Shown here: piece after piece, positions 15,505 through 23,212 of the stretch
How positions within the stretch are numbered: the first letter of the stretch is position 1
Layout of the letters: the number at the start of each line of letters is the position of its first letter
From: Natronococcus sp. A-GB1
GTDB lineage: Archaea; Halobacteriota; Halobacteria; Halobacteriales; Natrialbaceae
Assembly (NCBI RefSeq): GCF_029688845.1
Contig: NZ_JARUKW010000004.1
Span: forward strand, 124,001-188,000
Length of the DNA stretch: 64,000 nt
Direction: 5' to 3'
The notes under the pieces: generated by a model
Database searches by the model: none
What the model was told of the DNA's origin: nothing
The model's input: only the letters and a program-made list of their open reading frames with translations
Translations under genes and position numbers: made by a program

Positions 15505-16613
15505 CAGAGCGGTTCCTCCCCCTCGATGATCCGCACCGCGCGCGCGGCCAGCGCGGGCACCCGTTCCTCCATCTTCGGGTACATCGGATCGTCACTGTTG
15601 CCCTCGAGGTAGCGCCGGAAGAACATCTCCCCGAGCGCCGCCAGCTTGTACACCGCAAGCGTGCGGTAGAACCGCTCGTGTGCGAACTCGAACCCGGTCC
15701 TCGACTCCCAGCGCTCGACCAGCTCGAGCCGGCTCGGGTACCCCTCCCGCTCCATGAACGTCGCCGTCAGCTCCGGCACGGCCGGCTCGGGGTCCTTGGG
15801 GTCGCGCCAGTACGACAGCATCCACCCCAGGTCGGCCCGGGGGTCGCCCAGCGTGGCCATCTCCCAGTCGAAGACCCCGACGAGCTCCGGCGTCGCCGGC
15901 TCGCGGACGTCGTCCGCTCGCTCGTCCCGGGACGCGTCGCGTCCCGCTGGCCCATACATCACGTTATCCAGCTTGTAGTCACCGTGAACCAACGTGTGCG
16001 GATGCTCCTCCGGAACGTTCTCCTGGAGCCACGAGCCGACCTCGTAGAGGTCCGGGACCTCCCGCTCTTCGACCGTGGTCTCGAACGCCCACATCAGCTG
16101 CTGGCCCCAGCGTTCGACCTGGCGCTCGGTGTAGCCCGGCGGATAGCCAAACTCCTCGAGCCCGACCGCCTCGTAGTCGACCTCGTGGATCGCCGCCAGC
16201 GTGTCGACCAGCTCCTCGCCGATCCGCTCGCGCGAGCCGGGATCGGCGAAGCGGTCGGGTTCGTCGTCCCGGAGGACATCGCCCGCGAGTCGCTCCATCA
16301 CGTAGAAGTCGCTGCCGATGACGTCGTGGTCCTCGCAGGCGAGCACCGGCTCGGGGATAGGGACGTCGGTGTCGATCAACGCCTTCGTCACCCGGTACTC
16401 CCGGAGCACGTCGTGGGCGGTGTCGGCCGTCTCGCCCGGCGGCGGTCGCCTGATCACCAGATCGCGGTCGCCCCAGGTGAGAAGCAGCGTCTCGTTGGAG
16501 TGGCCCTCCCGGTGACGCTCGATCTCGTAGGTCTCGACGGCGCCCAGCTGTTCCTCGAGGTAGGCCGCCAGGGCGTCCTCATCGACCAGCCGCTCGTAGT
16601 AGGTGTCGGTCAT
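15504..16613 (-). CDS. Aminoglycoside-phosphotransferase-fold kinase, ACAD10/11-kinase-like
   Basis: 369 residues. Seen: an N-terminal lobe with IRRPPPGE and the ATP-site Lys/Glu region, the catalytic loop LVHGDYKLDN near residue 208 and the metal-binding FDWEMATLGDP near residue 240. This set is characteristic of the APH-fold kinases fused to acyl-CoA dehydrogenases in eukaryotic ACAD10/11, which phosphorylate 4-hydroxyacyl substrates. Here the acyl-CoA dehydrogenase is a separate divergent gene. Antibiotic resistance is unlikely given the acyl-CoA context. A 27-codon ORF (16610-16693) ends on its start codon. A tandem MaoC gene follows. Confidence 0.85.
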   Translation of the reverse strand: MTDTYYERLVDEDALAAYLEEQLGAVETYEIERHREGHSNETLLLTWGDRDLVIRRPPPGETADTAHDVLREYRVTKALIDTDVPIPEPVLACEDHDVIGSDFYVMERLAGDVLRDDEPDRFADPGSRERIGEELVDTLAAIHEVDYEAVGLEEFGYPPGYTERQVERWGQQLMWAFETTVEEREVPDLYEVGSWLQENVPEEHPHTLVHGDYKLDNVMYGPAGRDASRDERADDVREPATPELVGVFDWEMATLGDPRADLGWMLSYWRDPKDPEPAVPELTATFMEREGYPSRLELVERWESRTGFEFAHERFYRTLAVYKLAALGEMFFRRYLEGNSDDPMYPKMEERVPALAARAVRIIEGEEPL

Positions 16614-16693
16614 GGCTCGAGGGGATCGGCCCGCTGGTCCGTCGAGGCGTCCCGATTCGTCGACTGCGTCGAGTGGGTGGGTGCATGCGGCAT
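16610..16693 (-). CDS. 27-codon ORF ending on the kinase start codon
   Basis: ATG at 16691-16693, 27 sense codons, TGA at 16610-16612 overlapping the kinase ATG (ATGA). A gttaatc element lies about 21 bases upstream of its ATG. No Shine-Dalgarno sequence precedes the kinase start. It could be a leader peptide or a chance open frame in GC-rich DNA. Confidence 0.3.
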   Translation of the reverse strand: MPHAPTHSTQSTNRDASTDQRADPLEP

Positions 16694-16737
16694 GGTACTA
16701 CCCGCGGTCCGATTAACGAAAATAGTTACGCCCGAAA

Positions 16738-16746
16738 CCTTATCTT
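16738..16746 (+). promoter_or_regulatory. TATA-like box of the acyl-CoA dehydrogenase gene
   Basis: ccttatctt is centred 27 bases before the ATG at 16769. This spacing is right for a leaderless transcript and rules out use of the short ATG-TTC-GTG-TAG frame at 16750. Confidence 0.55.
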
Positions 16747-16768
16747 ACAATGTTCGTGTAGCTAGGGT

Positions 16769-17983
16769 ATGGAGTACCACGACAGCGATCGGGCGCGCGA
16801 GCTGGCCGCTGACGTTCGCGAGTTCGTCGACGAGGACGTGATCCCCGCTGAGCGGGAGGTCCTCGGCGAGGGTCCCGTCTCGGAGGAGACAGTCGAAGAG
16901 CTACGCGAGGCGGCCCGCGAGCGCGGGCTGTACGCCCCGCAGGTCAGCGAGGAGTACGGCGGACTCGGCCTCGCGTTCCGCGACGTCCTGCCGGCGTTCG
17001 AGGAGGCGGGCCGCAGCCTGCTCGGCCCGCTAGCGCTGCGGGTCGACGCGCCCGACGAGGGGAACATGCACACCTTAGAGATGGCGGGCACCGACGAACA
17101 GAAAGAACGGTGGCTCGAGCCGCTGGTCGAGGCCGAGATCCACTCGGGGTTCTCGATGACCGAGCCGATGCAGGGCGGGGGATCGGATCCGAAGATGATT
17201 CGGACCGAAGCCCGAAAGGAGGGCGACGAGTGGGTCCTCGACGGCCACAAGTGGTGGACGACTCAGGGCAGCGAGGCCGACGTCCTGTTGGTGATGGCCC
17301 GCACCGATCAGGACGCCCATCCCTACGAGGGGTGTTCGATCTTCCTCGTGCCGAGCGACGCAGACGGCGTCGAGTACCAGCGCGACATCCCCCACGTCGG
17401 CGGCGAGGTGACGGGAACAAGCCACGCCGAGATCGTCTACGACGGCGTGCGGATCCCCGAGGAGAACCTGCTGGGCGAAGAAAACGCCGGCTTCGCCATC
17501 GCCCAGAAACGGCTCGGCCCCGCGCGGCTCACCCACTGCATGCGCTTTTCCGGGATGGCCCAGCGCTCGCTCGAGGTCGCGAAGGCCTACACGAGCGAGC
17601 GCGAGGGCTTTGGCAGCGCGCTCTCGGAGAAACAGAGCCTGCGCTACGGGATCGCCGACGCCGAGACGCGGCTCCACGCTGCCAGGACGATGGTCCGCCA
17701 CGCCGCCCGCGAGATCGGCGAGGGACGGGAGGCCCGCGTCCCGGTCTCGATGGCGAAGGTCTTCACCGCCGACGTCGTCCAGGACGCCGTCGATCTCTCG
17801 ATCCAGTGCTGTGGCGCCAACGGGATCGGCAAGGACCTGCCGCTGGCGGACTTCTACGAGAACGTCCGCGCGTTCCGGCTCGTCGACGGCGCCGACGAGG
17901 TTCACAAGCGCGTGATCGCTCGCGACGCCTTCGAGGACGTCGACGAGAGCGAGCTCGACCCCGTAACGCGGTTCCGCGGCTGA
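16769..17983 (+). CDS. Acyl-CoA dehydrogenase, ACAD10/11-like
   Basis: 404-residue flavin dehydrogenase forming a 2-enoyl-CoA and passing electrons to ETF. Seen: GFSMTEP flavin-contact segment near residue 129, the KWWTTQG segment near residue 162, and a C-terminal FRLVDGADEVHKRVI stretch near residue 371, where Asp/Glu in DGADEVH occupies the base region as in ACAD10/11-type enzymes rather than the YEGTNEI of common short-chain forms. The LGPARLTHCMR segment also fits that branch. It is divergent from the kinase gene across 155 bases, so co-regulation is likely. Chain-length preference cannot be read. Confidence 0.9.
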   Translation: MEYHDSDRARELAADVREFVDEDVIPAEREVLGEGPVSEETVEELREAARERGLYAPQVSEEYGGLGLAFRDVLPAFEEAGRSLLGPLALRVDAPDEGNMHTLEMAGTDEQKERWLEPLVEAEIHSGFSMTEPMQGGGSDPKMIRTEARKEGDEWVLDGHKWWTTQGSEADVLLVMARTDQDAHPYEGCSIFLVPSDADGVEYQRDIPHVGGEVTGTSHAEIVYDGVRIPEENLLGEENAGFAIAQKRLGPARLTHCMRFSGMAQRSLEVAKAYTSEREGFGSALSEKQSLRYGIADAETRLHAARTMVRHAAREIGEGREARVPVSMAKVFTADVVQDAVDLSIQCCGANGIGKDLPLADFYENVRAFRLVDGADEVHKRVIARDAFEDVDESELDPVTRFRG

Positions 17984-17998
17984 GGACCGCGGGTCCGC

Positions 17999-19120
17999 TC
18001 AGGTCGTGTCGAGATCGAGCCGCGATAACGTCCAGTCGTCGATGGAGCTGTTTTCGACCGCGGCGCTGGCGTCGAGATCCCGCGCGAGCAGTGTCCGTGA
18101 CGACGGCCGAACCACCGTCGAGAGGGGTGGCCGCGTATCGGGAAAGAACCGGTACCGAATCGGTCTCGGCAGCGTCTCGCCGAATGCCGTGACGAACTCC
18201 CGGCGCTCGCGGTCGGCGAGCGCGGCGACGAGAAGTCGTTCGAGCGCCCCCCGTTCGGCCTCGAGCGCTCGCGGGACCGTCTCGACGATCCGGACGCGGT
18301 CGTCGACGTCCGCGGTGACGAGCGCGGCCACCGGCTCGTCGTCGCGTCTCGCGACGTACGTCGTGTACGCGTGTTCGGGGTTGGCGAGCCGCCAGCGGAA
18401 GAACGTCGCCGTTCGGTTCGTATGCATCGCCTCGGGAATCGATCGTCGGTAGGCCGTCGCGAGCGCCTCGGCGGGCGACGATTCGTGGCGCTCGAGGGCG
18501 ATCTCCGCGTCGGGCGCCAGGAGCCGATCCCCCGTTCGATGGGCACCCTCAACGAGCCGGCTCGCAAACGATTTCGCGACCGCGGTCGCAGCGCGTCCGT
18601 CGGCTCGCACCGGCGCTTTGGCTCCCGTTCCGTCGGTCCACCGCTCGAGGGCGCCGACGGGATCCCGAACTCGGTAGTACAGCGGGACGGTGCCGATCTC
18701 CCGCCAGCCGTGGTTGAGATTTCCTCGCTTCGAGGCCTCGTTCGGGAAATTGAAGAAGAAGGCGGGGCCGCTTTCGGCGTACCGCTCGAGGGTCCGTTCG
18801 TTCATTCGGTCGAACAGCCCGCGCCTGCGGTAGTCGGCGTGAACCATCGTATCGCAGGGCTGGAACGCCGTTCTGACCGTGCCGTGGCCGCGCATCTCCT
18901 GGGCGAACAGCGAGCGACAGCCGACGAGTCTGCCGTCGTCCTCGGCGACGACGATCGGAACGTGGTCGACGTAGGGGTTGTCCTCGTACTTCCAGCGGAA
19001 CCAGGCGGACGATCGCCCGCGACCGAACACCTGCTCGTACAGCGAGAGGAACGCCTCTCGGTCGCCGGGCTGGAACTGCCGGATCGTAACCCGCGACGTC
19101 CGTCGACTGGCCGTTTTCAT
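17999..19120 (-). CDS. GNAT-family N-acetyltransferase
   Basis: 373 residues from the ATG at 19120. Seen: an N-terminal GNAT domain (VTIRQFQPGDREAFLSLY), a central acetyl-CoA-site-like segment HADYRRRGLFDRM, and a NFPNEAS stretch characteristic of the Eis/FemX-like GNAT proteins; the C-terminal half is a second, less conserved GNAT-like region. Substrate is unknown. An in-frame GTG at 19165 would add 15 residues and lies 31 bases from an aactatctac element, so it is a real alternative start. A 9-codon ORF (19144-19146 start) ends on the ATG at 19120. The gene is convergent with the acyl-CoA dehydrogenase gene. Confidence 0.78.
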   Translation of the reverse strand: MKTASRRTSRVTIRQFQPGDREAFLSLYEQVFGRGRSSAWFRWKYEDNPYVDHVPIVVAEDDGRLVGCRSLFAQEMRGHGTVRTAFQPCDTMVHADYRRRGLFDRMNERTLERYAESGPAFFFNFPNEASKRGNLNHGWREIGTVPLYYRVRDPVGALERWTDGTGAKAPVRADGRAATAVAKSFASRLVEGAHRTGDRLLAPDAEIALERHESSPAEALATAYRRSIPEAMHTNRTATFFRWRLANPEHAYTTYVARRDDEPVAALVTADVDDRVRIVETVPRALEAERGALERLLVAALADRERREFVTAFGETLPRPIRYRFFPDTRPPLSTVVRPSSRTLLARDLDASAAVENSSIDDWTLSRLDLDTT

Positions 19121-19305
19121 GGTGTGGAGGTTGTACCGCGGTTCATCCGGGATCGAGCGCGCCACCGATCACGTTCGTTCTCCACCGGACTTGTAGATAG
19201 TTCTTGAGCCTGAATACGCCGGAATTTACGGGATAGAGAACTTCTCGAGTCGATCGACGTCATATACGCGTACACGTTTTCGAGCGGGATCGCCTCCCTG
19301 ATCCG

Positions 19306-20040
19306 TCAGGCATCTCGCTCTCCGTCGACGATCTCGAGGATCTCGAGCGGTGACTCGATTCGGTAGGCAACGGCGGGACCGTCCTCGGCGCCGAAGGCGA
19401 CTCCGTGCAGTCCCGCCTCGTCGGCCCCGCGGACGTCGTGGTCGTACCGGTCGCCGATCATCAGCGATCGTTCGGCCGGGACGCCCGCCTTCTCGAGGGC
19501 CGTCTCGAACATCGCGGGATCGGGCTTCGTTCGGCCGACCTCCTCGGAGGTCGTGATCGAGTCGAACCGCTCGCGGACGCCGAAGCGCTCGAGCATCCAC
19601 TTCCCTTCGTCGTCGTCGACGTCGCTGACGACGCCGACGTGAAGCTCCCGGTCGGTCAGCCGCTCGATCGTCTCCACGGCGCCGGGAACGGGTTCGATCG
19701 ACTCCCCGGCAGCCGCCCGAAACGCCGGCTCCCATTCCTCGCGAGGAACCGGGTCGCCGACGACCGCCTCGACGCCCTTCCGGTAGCCGTCGCGGGCGGC
19801 CCGGAACTCCGTCCCCTCGCGCCCGCGGAAGTGGTCGCCGACCGCAGAGCGCCAGGTCGCGAGCGCCTCCTCGATCGTCGCGTCGACCGCGCGGCGCTCG
19901 AGGAGCTCCGCGACGAACGCGGTGTGGGCGGTCCGGACCGACTCGAGGTCGAGGATGACGCCGCCGATATCCCAGAAGACGGCCTCCCACTCCTCGACTG
20001 CGTCCGGATCGCCGGCGCCGTCGTGTGAACCCCGACTCAT
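19306..20040 (-). CDS. HAD-superfamily hydrolase
   Basis: 244 residues. Seen: motif I FWDIGGVI with the nucleophile Asp but Gly instead of the second Asp (DxGG type, as in several phosphatases), motif II VVSDVDD, Lys in GRTKPDP, and motif IV IGDRYDHDVRGA. An alpha-helical cap occupies about residues 30-105. It is probably a small-metabolite phosphatase or dehalogenase-like enzyme. Its ATG overlaps the TGA of the upstream flavoenzyme gene (ATGA), so the two are one operon; no known pathway joins them directly. Confidence 0.88.
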   Translation of the reverse strand: MSRGSHDGAGDPDAVEEWEAVFWDIGGVILDLESVRTAHTAFVAELLERRAVDATIEEALATWRSAVGDHFRGREGTEFRAARDGYRKGVEAVVGDPVPREEWEPAFRAAAGESIEPVPGAVETIERLTDRELHVGVVSDVDDDEGKWMLERFGVRERFDSITTSEEVGRTKPDPAMFETALEKAGVPAERSLMIGDRYDHDVRGADEAGLHGVAFGAEDGPAVAYRIESPLEILEIVDGERDA

Positions 20041-21221
20041 CGTTCGGCCCGTCGGATCGTCGATCTGTCGAGTTCGTCGACGCTCGCCCGGCCCGAGAGC
20101 CCGACGGTGAGGTCGAGATCGGCGAGGAAGTTTCGCAGCACGGCCTCGACGCCGTCGGCGCCGCCGATGCCGAGCCCGTAGGCGTACGGTCGCCCGAGCA
20201 GGACGGCGTCGGCACCGAGCGCGATCGCCCGGATGGCGTCGCTGCCCCGGCGAATTCCGCTGTCGAACAGCACGGGGACGTCGTCGCCGACGGCCTCGGC
20301 GATCTCGGGAAGGGCCTCGAGCGCTGGGATCGCGCCGTCGACCTGACGACCGCCGTGGTTCGAGACGATCAGGCCGTCGACGCCGTGCTCGACGGCGCGG
20401 CTGGCGTCGTCGGGGTGGAGCACGCCTTTGAGGACGATCGGCAGATCCGTATGCTCGCGCAGGAACGAGAGGTCGTCCCAGGTGAGCGAGGCGTCGCCGA
20501 AGCAGTCGGTAAACGACTCGAGGGAGGCCTCGGGGTCGGCCCACGGATCGTCGGTCTCGAGGCGGTCGCAGAAGGCGTCGTCCTCGAAGTAGTTCCTGAT
20601 CCCCTGGCCCTCGAGGAAGGGGAGGTAGGCGAGTTCGATGTCGCGTTCGCGCCAGCCCATCTTCGGCGTGTCGAGGGTGACGACGATCGCCTCGAACCCC
20701 GCATCTTCGGCGCGCTCGAGAAAGCTCGCGGCCACGTCGCGGTCGGCGCTCCAGTAGAGCTGGAACCAGCCGGTCGTCTCGAGTTGGTCGGCGATCTCCT
20801 CCATCGTGTACGACGAGACGGAGCTCGAGATCATCGGCACCCCGACGACGTTCGCCGCGCGGGCGACCGCGAGTTCGGCCTCGTCGTGGAGGATCCCCTG
20901 GACGCCGATCGGCGCGAGCAGGACGGGTGCGGAGAGCTCGCTGCCGAACAGTTCGACCGAGAGGTCGCGATCGGAGACGTCCTGCAGGATCCGCGGGACG
21001 ATCTGCCAGGCGTCGAAGGCGCGGTCGTTCGCCTCGACGGTCGACTCGGAACCCGCGCCGCCGGCGACGTAGGCGAACGCCTTCTCGTCGAGTTCCTCGC
21101 GGGCGCGCTCCTCGAGGCCCTCGTAAGCCACCGGGAACTCGGGCGGCTCGCCCTCGAGCATTCCCTGTCGGTACACTGTCTCCTGTCGATCCGGCCCGTA
21201 GTTGGTGTCTTCGCCTGTCAT
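20037..21221 (-). CDS. FMN-dependent alpha-hydroxy-acid oxidase, lactate 2-monooxygenase-like
   Basis: 394-residue flavoenzyme oxidising a 2-hydroxy acid. Seen: PVLLAPIGVQ near the FMN site, VVTLDTP, KGVLHPDDA with the FMN-contact Lys, catalytic SNHGGRQVDG (His and Arg), and DSGIRRGSD plus LLGRPYAYGL for phosphate binding. A long insertion with WRERDIELAYLPF and GIRNYFEDDAF resembles that of lactate 2-monooxygenase. The product could be pyruvate with H2O2, or acetate with CO2. The ATG at 21221 is preferred over an upstream in-frame start at 21362 that would add 47 unmatched residues. It forms an operon with the HAD gene. Confidence 0.9.
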   Translation of the reverse strand: MTGEDTNYGPDRQETVYRQGMLEGEPPEFPVAYEGLEERAREELDEKAFAYVAGGAGSESTVEANDRAFDAWQIVPRILQDVSDRDLSVELFGSELSAPVLLAPIGVQGILHDEAELAVARAANVVGVPMISSSVSSYTMEEIADQLETTGWFQLYWSADRDVAASFLERAEDAGFEAIVVTLDTPKMGWRERDIELAYLPFLEGQGIRNYFEDDAFCDRLETDDPWADPEASLESFTDCFGDASLTWDDLSFLREHTDLPIVLKGVLHPDDASRAVEHGVDGLIVSNHGGRQVDGAIPALEALPEIAEAVGDDVPVLFDSGIRRGSDAIRAIALGADAVLLGRPYAYGLGIGGADGVEAVLRNFLADLDLTVGLSGRASVDELDRSTIRRAER

Positions 21222-21327
21222 AGTAGTGTGGAAACGACGAGCGTCGCTCGGGTGTGCGTACTGGTGACGATTCTCCTCGACACCCTTAACGATGCGGGGG
21301 TTGTACCCATCTTTATTAACAGCGTCT

Positions 21328-21335
21328 TCATATAG
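21328..21335 (+). promoter_or_regulatory. TATA-like box upstream of the SDR-LLM operon
   Basis: tcatatag, in the AT-richest part of the 162-bp gap between divergent operons. Transcription would start near 21358, close to the 11-codon ORF at 21352. Confidence 0.45.
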
Positions 21336-21351
21336 CCTACTGGATCTAACA

Positions 21352-21387
21352 ATGGTAATCACACTCGCAGCGGGTGACTTCCGATGA
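21352..21387 (+). CDS. 11-codon leader ORF overlapping the SDR start
   Basis: ATG at 21352-21354, 11 sense codons, TGA at 21385-21387 overlapping the SDR ATG (ATGA). A gggtga element (21373-21378) ends 5 bases before the SDR ATG and could act as Shine-Dalgarno. Same arrangement as at 4746. It is too short to judge by codon use. Confidence 0.3.
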   Translation: MVITLAAGDFR

Positions 21388-22160
21388 GCACCGATCAGTT
21401 CGGCGTCGACGGCGACGTCGCGATCGTCACCGGCGCCTCGAGCGGCATCGGCGCGGCGATCGCGAAGGGGTTCGCCGACGACGGGGTCGACGTGGTGATC
21501 TGCTCGCGCGAGCAGGAGAACGTCGATCCCGTGGCCGAGGAGATCGAGGAGAGCGACCGCCCCGGATCAGCCCTGCCCGTCGAGTGCGACGTTACCGATC
21601 GAGATGCCGTCGACGCGCTGGTCGAGGCGACCGTCGAGGAGTTCGGCGGACTTGACGTTCTCGTCAACAACGCGGGCGCCTCGTTCATGGCGAGCTTCGA
21701 CGACATCTCCGAAAACGGCTGGAAGACGATCGTCGACATCAACGTCCACGGCACCTACCACTGCACCCAGGCCGCCGCCGAACAGCTCAAAGACGGCGGC
21801 GGGATCGTGATCAACCTCGCCAGCGTCGCGGGCCAGCTGGGCTCGCCGTACATGAGCCACTACGGCGCCGCGAAGGCCGCGGTCGTGAACCTGACGACGA
21901 CGCTGTCCTACGAGTGGGCCTCTGAGGGAGTGCGGGTCAACTGCATCGCGCCAGGCTTCGTCGCGACGAAGGGCGTCGAAAATCAGATGGGGATCTCGGC
22001 CGACGAGGTCGACCGAACGGAGGTAAAACGGCGGATGGGCACCGTCGACGAGATCGCCGACCTCGCGCAGTTCCTCGCGAGCCCCGCCTCCTCCTATATC
22101 GTCGGCGAGACGATCACCGCACAGGGGGTTCCGCGCGTCGAGGAGTCCCCCGAGATATGA
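21384..22160 (+). CDS. Short-chain dehydrogenase/reductase (SDR)
   Basis: 258 residues, classical SDR. Seen: cofactor motif TGASSGIG at residues 16-23, structural NNAG near 95, the catalytic YxxxK as YGAAK near 160 with a Ser about 14 residues before, and PGFVAT near 190. ICSREQ after the second strand suggests NADP use by the Arg, although this is weak. The next gene, an LLM flavin/F420-type enzyme, overlaps its stop (ATGA), so both belong to one oxidoreductase operon of unknown substrate. A leader ORF precedes it. Confidence 0.9.
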   Translation: MSTDQFGVDGDVAIVTGASSGIGAAIAKGFADDGVDVVICSREQENVDPVAEEIEESDRPGSALPVECDVTDRDAVDALVEATVEEFGGLDVLVNNAGASFMASFDDISENGWKTIVDINVHGTYHCTQAAAEQLKDGGGIVINLASVAGQLGSPYMSHYGAAKAAVVNLTTTLSYEWASEGVRVNCIAPGFVATKGVENQMGISADEVDRTEVKRRMGTVDEIADLAQFLASPASSYIVGETITAQGVPRVEESPEI

Positions 22161-23164
22161 CCGACCGGGACGTCCACCTGCCCGTCGCGGCCCAGCCGAG
22201 CGTCGACTCGCTGGCCGACTACGCCGGACGGGCCGAGGACGGCGGCTACGACTGCGTCTGGCTGCCCGAAACCTGGGGCCGGGACGCGGTGACGGTGCTT
22301 TCGACGATCGCCGAGCGAACCGACGAGGTCGACCTCGGCACCAGCATCGTCAACGCCTACTCCCGGTCGCCCGCCCTGCTGGGCCAGACCGCCGCGACGC
22401 TCCAGGAGGCCAGTAACGGTCGGTTCCGGCTCGGGATCGGCCCCAGCGGCCCCGTCGTGATCGAGAACTGGCACGGCCTCGAGTACGGGAACCCACTCAA
22501 GCGGACCCGCGAGACCGTCGAGATCGTCCGGCAGGTGCTGTCGGGTGAGCCCGTCGACTACGACGGCGACGAGTTCTCGCTGTCGGGCTTTCGGCTCCGC
22601 TGTGGAGCGCCCGATCCCGCCCCGCCCGTCGAGGTAACCGGGATGGGACCGAAGGCGGTCGAACTCGCGGGCCGGTTCGCCGACGGCTGGCACGGGATCA
22701 TGCTCACTCCCGACGGCGTTCGGGATCGGCTCGCGGATCTCGAGCGCGGCGCCGGCCTCGGTGATCGAGATCCAGCGGACGTCGCGGTCACCGTTGGGGT
22801 CACCTGCTGTGCGCTCGAGGACGAAGAACGCGCCCGGGAACTCGCCCGCCAGCACGTCGCGTTCTACGTCGGCGGGATGGGAACGTTCTACCGCGACGCC
22901 CTCGAGCGCCAGGGGTACGACGAGGCCGAGACGATCCACGACGCCTGGCAGGAGGGCGACCGGGAACGGGCACTCGAGGGGGTCTCCGACGAGTTGCTCG
23001 ACGACCTCTGTGCCGTCGGTGATTCCGAGACGGCTCGAGAGCGACTCGAGCGGTTCGAGACCGCCGACGGGATCGACGCCGTCGCGGTCAGCTTCCCGCG
23101 GGGTGCCGAAGAGAGCGAGATCGAGGCGACGATGGACGCGGTGGCTCCCGCCTCGGAGAGCTGA
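22157..23164 (+). CDS. LLM-class, probably F420-dependent, oxidoreductase
   Basis: 335-residue TIM-barrel protein of the bacterial-luciferase-like family. Seen: AGRAEDGGYDCVWLPE near residue 25, LGTSIVNAYSRSP with the cis-peptide region, GRFRLGIGPSG, EYGNPLKRTRE and the GFADGWH-like ADGWHGIM segment. This combination matches haloarchaeal F420-dependent members related to methylenetetrahydromethanopterin reductase, which use F420 as hydride donor or acceptor. It is translationally coupled to the SDR gene. The substrate is unknown; the F420 rather than FMN call rests on family resemblance. Confidence 0.85.
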   Translation: MTDRDVHLPVAAQPSVDSLADYAGRAEDGGYDCVWLPETWGRDAVTVLSTIAERTDEVDLGTSIVNAYSRSPALLGQTAATLQEASNGRFRLGIGPSGPVVIENWHGLEYGNPLKRTRETVEIVRQVLSGEPVDYDGDEFSLSGFRLRCGAPDPAPPVEVTGMGPKAVELAGRFADGWHGIMLTPDGVRDRLADLERGAGLGDRDPADVAVTVGVTCCALEDEERARELARQHVAFYVGGMGTFYRDALERQGYDEAETIHDAWQEGDRERALEGVSDELLDDLCAVGDSETARERLERFETADGIDAVAVSFPRGAEESEIEATMDAVAPASES

Positions 23165-23212
23165 CCGGTCCGGAGACGGACGACGAACGGGCGAATCCGC
23201 GTGTCACGGTTT

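Noticed and set aside
15504-16613. Antibiotic (aminoglycoside) resistance gene
   Set aside because: The APH fold is shared by many kinases; the MaoC and acyl-CoA dehydrogenase context points to acyl metabolism.
16750-16761. ATG-TTC-GTG-TAG mini-ORF before the acyl-CoA dehydrogenase
   Set aside because: It lies upstream of the expected transcription start given by the TATA-like box at 16738.
19120-19146. 9-codon ORF ending on the GNAT ATG as a leader peptide
   Set aside because: No Shine-Dalgarno or well-placed promoter, and an alternative GTG start at 19165 would include this region in the protein.
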